NCBI GenBank assembly: GCA_965279165.1
Contig: OZ257140.1
Coordinates: 682,001 to 746,000, forward strand
From: JBAYIE01 sp965279165
GTDB taxonomy: Bacteria > Bacteroidota > Bacteroidia > UKL13-3
DNA length: 64,000 nucleotides
Direction of reading: 5' to 3'
Every line of letters begins with the position of its first letter. The stretch's first letter is position 1. This document shows, piece after piece, positions 59,401 to 64,000 of this stretch. The translations under genes were made by a program, and so were the position numbers. Below the pieces are notes generated by a model, which searched no databases, was not told the origin of the DNA, and was given only the letters and a program-made list of their open reading frames with translations.

Positions 59401-62398
59401 CATTTACTGCTCCGGTAAACACATTTCCGGTTATTATTCCAGGCGTACCATATTGGTAAGCAACACCCCAACCCAATACATTGCTAAAGTTATTACCGGT
59501 TATGTTATTGTTATTACTTGGACTTCCATCAATAAGAAGTGCGATATTACTACATCCGCTAAAATTGTTATTGGTTATAGAATTGTTATTGTTATTGGCC
59601 TGATTGAAGTATAATCCGTGGTAATATCCACTAAAATTATTGTTGTTAAAGGTGGAATTATAAACACTACTATTGGTAACCGGAATCTTTGTGTTACGAG
59701 GAGAAGGCATAAGGGTTGTAAAATCCCAATTACTAATATTGATTCCATTACATCCTACAAAATTCAATACCCTGGAAGAATGATTTCCATACGTATTTTT
59801 ATTTGGCCCCGAAGCGGCAGTTGGTGCTGTTAAAACAAAATTTACGGCACTCGATAAGGATATGCCATTTACCGAACCGGTGAAATTATTATTATTGATG
59901 GATGCAGGAGTTCCATATTGGTAAGCAATTCCCCAACTTAATCCATTGGTGAAATCATTGTTATCAATGATATTGTTGTTGCAAGGATTTCCATCAATAT
60001 TAAGCGCAATATTACTACAACCACTAAAATTGTTATTGGTAATTGAGTTGCCATTGTTATTAGAACCATTGAAGTACATTCCATGGTAAAATCCACTGAA
60101 ATTGTTGTTATTAAAGACACAGTTATATACAGAACCATTCGTAACCGGAATTTTATTGGTGCGTGGTGCCGGCATCAAAGTGGTAAAATCCCAATTACTG
60201 ATATTAACCCCATTGCATCCCCTAAATTCAAGTACCCTACCTGAATGGTTTCCATATATATTTTTATTCGGACCCGATGCAGCTGTTGGTGCTGTTAAGG
60301 TGAAATTTACAGCATTCGCTAAATTAATTGCATAAACAGAACCGGTAAAATTATTATTATTGATGGATGCTGGTGTTCCATATTGGTACAATATACCCCA
60401 GCTAAGTCCATTGGTGAAATCATTGTTATTAATGGTATTGTTATTGGAAGGATTTCCATCGATATTAAGCGCAATGTTATTGCATCCGCTGAAATTGCTA
60501 TTGGTTATTGAGTTGCCATTGTTATTAGAACCGTTGAAGTACATTCCATGATAAAATCCACTTAAATTGTTGTTGTTAAAGATGCAGTTTACTACGGAAC
60601 CATTGACTACCGGGATTTTATTGGTAAGTGGTAACGACATCAAAGTTGTAAAATCCCAATTACTGACATTTACACCGTTGCATCCCCTAAATTCAAATAC
60701 CCTACCTGAATGATTTCCGTAAATATTTTTATTCGGACCTGAAACAGCAGTTGGTGGTGTTAACGTAAAATTTACTGCATTCGCTAAATTAAGAGCATAA
60801 ACAGAACCGGTAAAATTATTATTATTGATGGATGCCGGAGTTCCATATTGGTATAAAATACCCCAACTTTGACCATTAGTAAAATCGTTGTTATCAATGG
60901 TATTGCTATTAGAGGGATTTCCATCAATATTTAGCGCAATATTCTTACATCCACTAAAATTGTTATTGGTTATTGAATTGCTATTATTATTAGAACCATT
61001 GAAATACATTCCGTGGTAAAATCCACTGAAATTGTTGTTATTAAAAATGGAATTATATACATTATTATTGTTAACCGGAATTTTATCGGTGCGCGGTGAT
61101 GACATCAATGCTGTAAAATCCCAATTACTGATATTGAGTCCATTGCATCCCCTAAATTCAAGTACCCTACCTGAATGATTTCCATATGTATTCTTATTCG
61201 GACCTGAAGCAGCGGTTGGCGGTGTAAGTGTGAAATTTACTGCATTCGCTAAATTAAGAGCATATGCCGAACCGGTAAAATTATTATTATTGATAGAGGC
61301 AGGAGTTCCATATTGGTATACAATACCCCAATTTAACCCATTGGTAAAATCATTGTTATCGATTGTATTTCCATTACAAGGATTTCCATCAATAATTAGG
61401 GCAATATTCTTACATCCACTAAAATTATTATTGGTGATCGAATTGTTATTGTTGTTGGCTTGATTGAATGATAAACCTTGGTAAAATCCACTGAAATTGT
61501 TGTTGTTGAAAATGGAGTTAATTACAGAACTATTGGTAACCGGAATTTTATCGATGCGTGGTGTTGTTAACAATGGGGTAAAATCCCAATTACTGATATT
61601 GATTCCATTACATCCTGTAAAGTTTAATACTCGTGAAGAATGGTTTCCATAAATATTTTTATTTGGTCCAGATGCGGCAGTAGGTGCAGTTAAGGTAAAA
61701 TTTATTGCATTTGACAATGATAAAGCATTTGCACATCCGGTAAAATCATTGTTATTAATCGATGCAGGCGTACCATATTGATAATATAAGCCCCAACATC
61801 CATTAGCAGTATTACTATGGGTAATGGTATTATTATTAACAGTATTACCATTGCTTCCGGTTCCTTCTATATAAATTCCGATATATTGGTTATTGGAGAA
61901 ATCGCAATTCGTAATGGTATTATTTGAACTATTGTCCAATCTTATTCCATATTGGCCATTCTTTGCAGTTAGATTAGTAAAAGTACTGCCGGATACCGCA
62001 CTTGCATAAAAGCCATATGTAGTGGTGGATCCAATTAACCAAGAAAGATTATAACCCGACCCTCCGTTTAAATGTAAGAATGCACCAGAGATGGTTATTA
62101 ATGCTGCACTGCTAAATCCGGGTTGTGTGCTACCATCTATGATTACCCCCTGTGTGATTGTTATATTGGAGGATAGCGTAATGGTTTGTGCTCCACCGGC
62201 TCCAATATTGAATGCAATATTGTCGATTCCCACAAGACCATTTGCGTCGGTCACCGCTTGCCGGAGAGAACCTGCTCCCGCATCACTGGTGTTTGTTACA
62301 GTAAAAGTAGCAGCAAAGCTACTTGCTAAATTGAGTAAGATTAAACCAGCTATTAAAATAAAATAGCGGAATTTCTGCATGGTAAATGTTGTTTTCAT
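50411..62398 (-). CDS. Giant T9SS-exported multidomain surface protein (3,995 aa)
   Basis: It has a signal peptide (residues about 1-30). Residues 30-1135 form a right-handed beta-helix with five 155-aa repeats (233-1007). HYR-type units, two calcium-binding-like Asp-rich segments (DKDGDLVADACDDDDDNDG, and DTDNDGTPDFADLDSDNDG) and two SprB repeats (for example ETCTGAANGSISLNVTGG) follow. A C-type lectin domain covers about 1813-1983 (GWMGASDRAYEGEWRWVTG, then NWSGSEPNDCG) and a LamG domain about 2190-2416. Then come eight 80-aa modules (about 2872-3510), a His/Asp-rich segment (about 3676-3728) and a type A T9SS domain (IYPNPSFGEFNVSID to the end). It is most likely a cell-surface adhesin; binding targets are unknown. 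The reading frame is fully open. Confidence 0.9.
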   Translation of the reverse strand: MKTTFTMQKFRYFILIAGLILLNLASSFAATFTVTNTSDAGAGSLRQAVTDANGLVGIDNIAFNIGAGGAQTITLSSNITITQGVIIDGSTQPGFSSAALITISGAFLHLNGGSGYNLSWLIGSTTTYGFYASAVSGSTFTNLTAKNGQYGIRLDNSSNNTITNCDFSNNQYIGIYIEGTGSNGNTVNNNTITHSNTANGCWGLYYQYGTPASINNNDFTGCANALSLSNAINFTLTAPTAASGPNKNIYGNHSSRVLNFTGCNGINISNWDFTPLLTTPRIDKIPVTNSSVINSIFNNNNFSGFYQGLSFNQANNNNNSITNNNFSGCKNIALIIDGNPCNGNTIDNNDFTNGLNWGIVYQYGTPASINNNNFTGSAYALNLANAVNFTLTPPTAASGPNKNTYGNHSGRVLEFRGCNGLNISNWDFTALMSSPRTDKIPVNNNNVYNSIFNNNNFSGFYHGMYFNGSNNNSNSITNNNFSGCKNIALNIDGNPSNSNTIDNNDFTNGQSWGILYQYGTPASINNNNFTGSVYALNLANAVNFTLTPPTAVSGPNKNIYGNHSGRVFEFRGCNGVNVSNWDFTTLMSLPLTNKIPVVNGSVVNCIFNNNNLSGFYHGMYFNGSNNNGNSITNSNFSGCNNIALNIDGNPSNNNTINNNDFTNGLSWGILYQYGTPASINNNNFTGSVYAINLANAVNFTLTAPTAASGPNKNIYGNHSGRVLEFRGCNGVNISNWDFTTLMPAPRTNKIPVTNGSVYNCVFNNNNFSGFYHGMYFNGSNNNGNSITNNNFSGCSNIALNIDGNPCNNNIIDNNDFTNGLSWGIAYQYGTPASINNNNFTGSVNGISLSSAVNFVLTAPTAASGPNKNTYGNHSSRVLNFVGCNGINISNWDFTTLMPSPRNTKIPVTNSSVYNSTFNNNNFSGYYHGLYFNQANNNNNSITNNNFSGCSNIALLIDGSPSNNNNITGNNFSNVLGWGVAYQYGTPGIITGNVFTGAVNGINIANASNYTLTAGANTFGGQTGITIQLSTSNGVTVQNAVTDGNGGVGVSLDRCNNCIVDGNTSCGRTIGVNISSGFNVSGNKVINSSFANTTNAAVSINNIQISGTQVLNNTFYNTASQVNNGGTSTTISGSQTASVPTWCPNALPIAVCKNLNLTASANCSAAASASDFNNGSSDPDNDPITFSASPVGPYALGTTNVVLTVSDNKGGNSTCNATVTVTDNSAPQFTSALQILNPVNGSGSVVSTSCGGTVVNYTLPSATDNCNSNPVVTAVPASGSMFAVGNTTVTITANDGNGNTVTTTSIINVTVADKDGDLVADACDDDDDNDGITDVAECNQSNFYWSSPPTISGNSATGTINGINYTYNSSTQVFGTTTMYAHNVFPTNYGVPNANPTIQNLAANTNTLTFASPMTNPVFVFASIGNGNTAVPITFSAPIQIVWSQNVILNTSTQITGTEGYAIVRMMGTFTSVTFTYHTAENWCNFAFGADFQTCGDTDNDGTPDFADLDSDNDGCPDALEGAASLTLAQMLNGVLTGSVASNGIPVSAGSGQGIGNSKIAAANCFCQSGNDNVAPTITAPADIALAIPSCQSGNTTVSLGSPTSSDNCTATVTNNAPSNYGVGTTTIVWTATDGDGNLARDTQTVTITQSPVLTVTSTKDINCSGPNSGSINVTANGGDAPYLYQLNGNAFQSNNSYSNLAPGVYSVTVKDASNCTAVQNQITLVEPFCLQAQNDSMDNCAGQSITIQKSTLLSNDANPWNVNIYMDVAQPANGTIVDNGSSITYTPNANFSGVDQFNYTIKKNDGTIAYAGNGHVYEWVPAYAITWNSARIGAAQRYYNGMQGYLVTVTSAAEMNFVSNKLQGAGWMGASDRAYEGEWRWVTGPEGLEESGLGRHFSNQIKYDWCAASTAPALIGQYANWSGSEPNDCGAYVNQYSPTDPNRGGEHYAHFYGGGVWNDYPDNVGGNITGYIVEYGGMEGAVASTGTSTATIKIDNKRVVIAESITHETCTGAANGSISLNVTGGTAPYAYNWGGGITTAGRSGLNAGSYTVTVTDSKGCVSSKTMVVNLVDNNPPIAIAQNITVSLNASGNVSITAAQINNGSNDACGIQSMTVTPSSFNCSNIGPNTVTLTVTDVNNNSSSVTAVVTVEDVTAPVLTCPSDINVSSSGSSCNAIITLTPPQVSDNCSALDNGLAFDGTNDYVTVPRSVSGDFTIEYWMKTTQTGPSGGQFNWYNGIGLVDAEVGGVTRDFGTSLNGNKLCFGVGLPDVSIFSTSPVNTGNWVHVAATRSMSTGVIKLYINGALEATGTGNTSLLDVPSVIRMGTLQTVGAYGYYNGALDEVRIWNTVRSASDIQTSMNASIPAATGLVANYNCNQGVAGAPNNLNVLNQTLVSSTGSNNGTMTNFALSGSTSNFVSGSTGIPSLTLSNDFTSTSNASGTYPVGTTNITWTAKDAAGNTSTCNQTITVTDNSVPTVVTKDITVYLDANGQVALTPNMIENGSSDACGIASMSVSPSTLACNNISVVNGGAGSFSANMAVDNLYSIYVTTDDNSEGTQFGSGNNWTLAQNHTTSLTPGVINYIHVKADDVGGPEFFLGDFSLTGGFKFANGTQSAKSNATDWKVSSGGWSGYGTPLELSAGNSHGIWGSIGGISSGAKYIWSNPWNTAGYDTRYFTIAVYPVTNPSNVILSVTDIHGNVGTAGAQVTVLDNINPVITCPSDISTIASSASGAVVTYATPTATDNCSASVTRIAGLASGATFPIGITTVTHEAVDPAGNKVSCTFTVTVTGLPPVIVCPPNITVNNTTNQCGANVNYNATETTGIPASTITYSIAPGSNFEVGTATVTATATNAVGSSTCSFTVTVLDNQLPNVLTNNVTIQLDASGNGSITASQINNGSTDNCGIASVTVSPSTFSCSNVGANTVTLTVTLTVTDIHNNVSTATAVVTVEDNIAPVAIAQNVTVQLDATGNGSTTAIAVNNGSSDACGIASMVLSKTDFNCSNVGSNQVTLTITDVNNNVSTATAVVTVEDNIAPVAIAQNVTVQLDATGNGSTTATAVNNGSSDACGIASMVLSKTDFNCSNVGPNEVTLTITDVNNNVSTATAIVTVQDNIAPLVLTQNITIQLDANGSASITPSQINNGSSDNCAIQQIVLDNTNFNCSNVGSNTVTLSVMDVNGNVSSADATVTVQDLIPATVVTQNITIQLDATGNAAIVPSQINNGSSDNCSIATYAVSPNTFNCGNVGANTVTLTITDVNGNVSSADAVVTVQDMVAAVVVTQDITIQLDAAGNASITPSQINNGSSDACGIQSIALDKTTFNCSNVGSNIVTLTVTDVNNNVSSATATVTVQDVTQPVAIGQDITVQLDNTGNTSITASQINNGSNDACGIASISVSPNTFTCANVGSNQVTLTVTDVNANVSTVTATVTVQDLVAPVVITQPFTIQLGSDASVTITPANVNNGSSDACGIASMSVYPNTFTCSNIGSNTVTLTVTDVNGNVASSTAVVTVIGHGITNANGVIFINQSNVVKWNNVPLTTNGQSGTIPVASSYNATTVNLSAKGGNIYATNCDGIGVTGGYVSQGCNNTTDFKNRTINKDQSFKMSLSNANLGIYKLVFTTGYTGRVKVTAKRNGKSVVSFTKLMTANDFDTFDFTASCALKGICVVDEVEFSLAENKHCGQCGKHHRWRGKGNGHDHHYGDYRDGDDHDEDRDDDENDYDDESSCSNNCGISVKFPILFVQEKESCGLSTASECGTPEQVGRITGLSGTLSVSAYTGNTSGSNSDGNFTTGNPNTTNYAKRLLVGYDYKGRPAAWEVSAKCDIRSIRQGRYSNKPQLPLGNSCNNYRFTVTGVDANGQYIYGTRKQINNNTVVNIRWRVTEFYQRVWILSYEVTGSNLGKGESEIIETTTDLKGADAHIYPNPSFGEFNVSIDTHSDELVDVMVMDGLGREVIQLTNQSPGVPVVITNEMLPAAGIYFVSVKQGNFNKVIKITKVN
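51867..53785 (-). repeat. Eight tandem 80-aa modules inside the giant protein gene
   Basis: Units of about 240 bp encode the pattern ITIQLDATGN, NNGSSDACGI, FNCSNVGSNTVTLTVTD, NNVSTATAVVTVEDN. Each carries two cysteines, probably a disulfide. Units two and three are almost identical at DNA level (53043-53282 and 53283-53522), so the latest duplication is recent. Unit one has a 12-bp in-frame slippage duplication near 53598-53621. Related single copies lie further upstream in the protein. Confidence 0.85.
59378..61702 (-). repeat. Five tandem 155-aa beta-helix repeats inside the giant protein gene
   Basis: Units of 465 bp encode the pattern PTAASGPNKN, YGNHSGRVLEF, GCNGINISNWDFT, FNNNNFSGFYHGMYF, NNNSITNNNFSGC and YQYGTPASINNNNFTGS. 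The very high Asn content and the regular N-N-x-F steps are typical of right-handed beta-helices. The unit before residue 233 and the one after 1007 are partial matches. The repeats are long, without gaps and similar at DNA level. Confidence 0.88.
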
Positions 62399-62437
62399 AT
62401 TGGTCTATTTAATAAATATCAATTTCTGCTAAGGATA

Positions 62438-62456
62438 AGTATATATTATATATACT
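62438..62456. promoter_or_regulatory. Palindrome upstream of the giant protein gene
   Basis: AGTATATATTATATATACT is a perfect inverted repeat (9+1+9) lying 40-58 bp before the ATG of the giant gene, in the only non-coding stretch between it and the LytTR regulator gene. It may be a regulator binding site, or just AT-rich promoter DNA. Confidence 0.4.
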
Positions 62457-62542
62457 CCTGAATTACCAAATCAAGTTTAACACATTACCATTATACAAAT
62501 ATTACGCTGTTGTAAACGACAGAATTTTGTATGTAAATAGCA

Positions 62543-62570
62543 GAAAAATAAACCTAATGACCGTTAGGTT
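62543..62570 (-). terminator. Weak terminator-like hairpin at the end of the LytTR gene
   Basis: On the minus strand AACCTAA (62570-62564) pairs with TTAGGTT (62557-62551) over a 6-nt loop, followed by TATTTTT. The stop codon of the regulator gene is part of the stem. The stem is AT-rich, so it may only weaken read-through into the giant gene. Confidence 0.45.
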
Positions 62571-63259
62571 GATTTCAGCTTTTGTTTTAATTCAGATAGG
62601 TATTTTCGTGAAATCGGTAAAGTATGATTTTCGATTATCACCTCAGACCCGGCAATTTTCTTTATTTTAGCTAAAGGTATCACATAGGACCGATGCACCC
62701 TCATGAATTTTTTATCTGACACTTGCTGCATAAACCACTCCAAAGAATGTCGCAGGCTTTTTTTGGAGTTTTCTGTTATAATATCAATGTAGTTCCCTTC
62801 GCTTTCTACATATAAGATGCTGTTCAAATCAAATTTCACCATATCAAAACCATCTTTAATGGTGATATAATCTTCTTCTTTGTCTTTAACCTGTTTGATG
62901 GCAATATTGATGGTAGCATATACATTTGCTTGGTTAAAGGGTTTGGTTATATAACCAGCCGGTTGGCACTCCAAAGCTTTGTTTAAAATTAAAGGGTCGG
63001 AATGTGCTGTAATAAATACAAATGGAATATGGTATTTCTCATGTACTATTTTAGCAATTTCGATTCCATCCAGGTGTTGCTTCAAGTGAATATCAAGTAA
63101 AACCAGATCGGGTTTAAAGTCTATGATACCCAATAAAGCATTTTCTTTTGAATGCGCTATCTTTATATGATCAAAACCATATGAAAACAATATCATTCTG
63201 AGATGTTCGGCAATTATACCCTCATCTTCAACAATAAGAATTTTCACTTTTTGCGTCAT
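62564..63259 (-). CDS. LytTR-type response regulator
   Basis: This 231-aa protein has a receiver domain (residues about 5-120) with KILIVEDEGIIAEH, the phospho-acceptor Asp in DLVLLDIHLKQHLDGIEIA, and PFVFITAHSD with the conserved Thr. CQPAGYITKPFNQ carries the conserved Lys. The LytTR DNA-binding domain (about 135-230) has YVESEGNYIDIITEN, SLEWFMQQVSDKKFMRVHRS and PISRKYLSEL. Its start overlaps the sensor kinase stop by 4 bp. The giant surface protein gene lies 165 bp downstream on the same strand and is a plausible target. Confidence 0.95.
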   Translation of the reverse strand: MTQKVKILIVEDEGIIAEHLRMILFSYGFDHIKIAHSKENALLGIIDFKPDLVLLDIHLKQHLDGIEIAKIVHEKYHIPFVFITAHSDPLILNKALECQPAGYITKPFNQANVYATINIAIKQVKDKEEDYITIKDGFDMVKFDLNSILYVESEGNYIDIITENSKKSLRHSLEWFMQQVSDKKFMRVHRSYVIPLAKIKKIAGSEVIIENHTLPISRKYLSELKQKLKST

Positions 63260-64000
63260 GCTTGAGGTGGAAATATAAACGTAAACACGGTTTTATCCAA
63301 ACTGTCTATGGTATAAGTACCATTCAATTGTGAAGTAAAAATATCCACTAAACGGTGACCGAGTCCATGATTCGAATTCTCCTCGCGGATAAAACCACTT
63401 CCATTATCCCTTATAACCATCATAATTTCTGAAGTATCTTGTAATCTGCGAATCGAAATACCTATTTCAGGATACTGTTGTGTTTTAAATGCATATTTAA
63501 ACGCATTTGCTATAAGTTCTGAAGCAATCATACCTATTGCAATACATTGATTGGCATCAAATCGTATTTCTTCTGCCTCCAATTCAAACTTAACCCCAAG
63601 TTCCTTTGAATTCAGTAAAATATCGAGATAATCGATTAAGTCGCGGAGGTATTTTTTTGCAGAAATATTTTCAATATTGTCTTTACTATACAACAACTCA
63701 TGCACCAACGACATTCCCATAATCCTACGTTGCATTCCCAATAAAGAGGAATTCTCCTTCTTCTCTTTGTTGGCACTAATTTCAAGCTCCATTATTGAAT
63801 AAATAAATTGAAGGTTATTTTTCACCCGATGATGTACTTCCTGAACCAAAGCTTCAATTCGAAGTAAATTAGATTTTAACTGTTGGTTTGTCAATTCTAT
63901 TTCTGCGTTCCTTTGGTTCAACTCTCTAAGGTTTCTCGATCTTTGAATCAACAGTATGGAAACTACCATACAGAACAACAATACGCCCACAAAACCGATC
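63256..64000 (-). CDS. Sensor histidine kinase, 5' end beyond the window
   Basis: The reading frame is open to the right edge of the window, so only the C-terminal 247 or so residues are visible. It has a membrane helix (LLFCMVVSILLIQRS), a coiled linker, then the HisKA_2 / HWE-like phospho-acceptor EVHHRVKNNLQFIYSIMELE. The HATPase domain has IGMIASELIANAFKYAF, DNGSGFI and GLGHRLVDIFTSQL. This type often carries N-terminal TPR sensing repeats, which would lie outside the window. It is translationally coupled to the LytTR regulator. Confidence 0.93.
   Translation of the reverse strand, partial: IGFVGVLLFCMVVSILLIQRSRNLRELNQRNAEIELTNQQLKSNLLRIEALVQEVHHRVKNNLQFIYSIMELEISANKEKKENSSLLGMQRRIMGMSLVHELLYSKDNIENISAKKYLRDLIDYLDILLNSKELGVKFELEAEEIRFDANQCIAIGMIASELIANAFKYAFKTQQYPEIGISIRRLQDTSEIMMVIRDNGSGFIREENSNHGLGHRLVDIFTSQLNGTYTIDSLDKTVFTFIFPPQA

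Noticed and set aside
59378..61702. CRISPR array
   Set aside because: The repeats are 465 bp, without spacers, and lie inside one open reading frame as protein repeats.
50528..62366. Many plus-strand reading frames opposite the giant gene
   Set aside because: They are shadows of the repeats on the opposite strand, with no start context or domain.

Overview
This window is ordinary chromosome of a member of the Bacteroidota, probably an environmental lineage near the Chitinophagales or Sphingobacteriales. The reasons are AT-rich DNA, promoter boxes of the Bacteroidota type (TTTG and TAnnTTTG) instead of Shine-Dalgarno signals, and several secreted proteins with type IX secretion system (T9SS) C-terminal sorting domains. 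The window also has a WbqC-like protein, a large SprB-repeat and beta-helix surface protein, and house-keeping genes typical of the phylum (DUF349 protein, GNAT-nitrilase fusion, MoaC-MoaB fusion). No phage, plasmid or integrative element core was found.

Layout. 1-6974: mazG and a compact, partly overlapping molybdenum-cofactor operon (moaA, moeA, a TauE/SafE permease, moaD, moeB-rhodanese, moaE, moaC-moaB fusion, small membrane protein). 6976-13169: metabolism (thioredoxin-like protein, fbp, aspartate kinase, folK, deoxynucleoside kinase, WbqC-like protein, GNAT-nitrilase fusion). 13214-21449: flippase-like membrane protein, secreted heparinase II/III-like protein, HMG-CoA lyase-like protein, DUF349 protein, a shrunken methyltransferase-like protein, a TRIC-type channel and a small MazG-like protein. 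21629-32931: an NtrY-like histidine kinase joined to a large envelope protein, a DUF58 protein, rlmH and clpC. 33121-35496: an arsenic resistance operon (arsR-arsM-acr3) with two matching palindromic operators, one lying on the arsR promoter.

35675-43294: an accessory region with three T9SS cargo proteins, a tRNA-Leu(CAA) with a duplicated 5' end and a palindrome, GAGTGTGAG-type hairpin repeats, and a PadR-led cluster of small membrane proteins. Those membrane proteins carry five copies of a repeated MHWPGA transmembrane hairpin resembling the one in the T9SS/gliding motor protein GldL. 43430-48936: a DUF2779 nuclease-like protein, a three-gene cluster of PKD-like exported proteins of which only the middle one has a type B T9SS domain, and a small exported protein.

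49044-50321: two divergent helix-turn-helix regulators next to a 481-bp MITE-like element with 15-bp terminal inverted repeats. 50411-62398: one 3,995-residue T9SS cargo protein built from five 155-aa beta-helix repeats, SprB repeats, a C-type lectin domain, a LamG domain, an array of eight 80-aa modules and a His/Asp-rich metal-binding-like segment. Upstream of it, on the same strand, is a LytTR response regulator and its histidine kinase, which runs off the right edge.

The parts most worth a second look are the MHWPGA hairpin cluster, the shared C-terminal tail of the two PKD-like proteins without a sorting domain, the giant protein with its nested domain insertion, and the MITE-like element.
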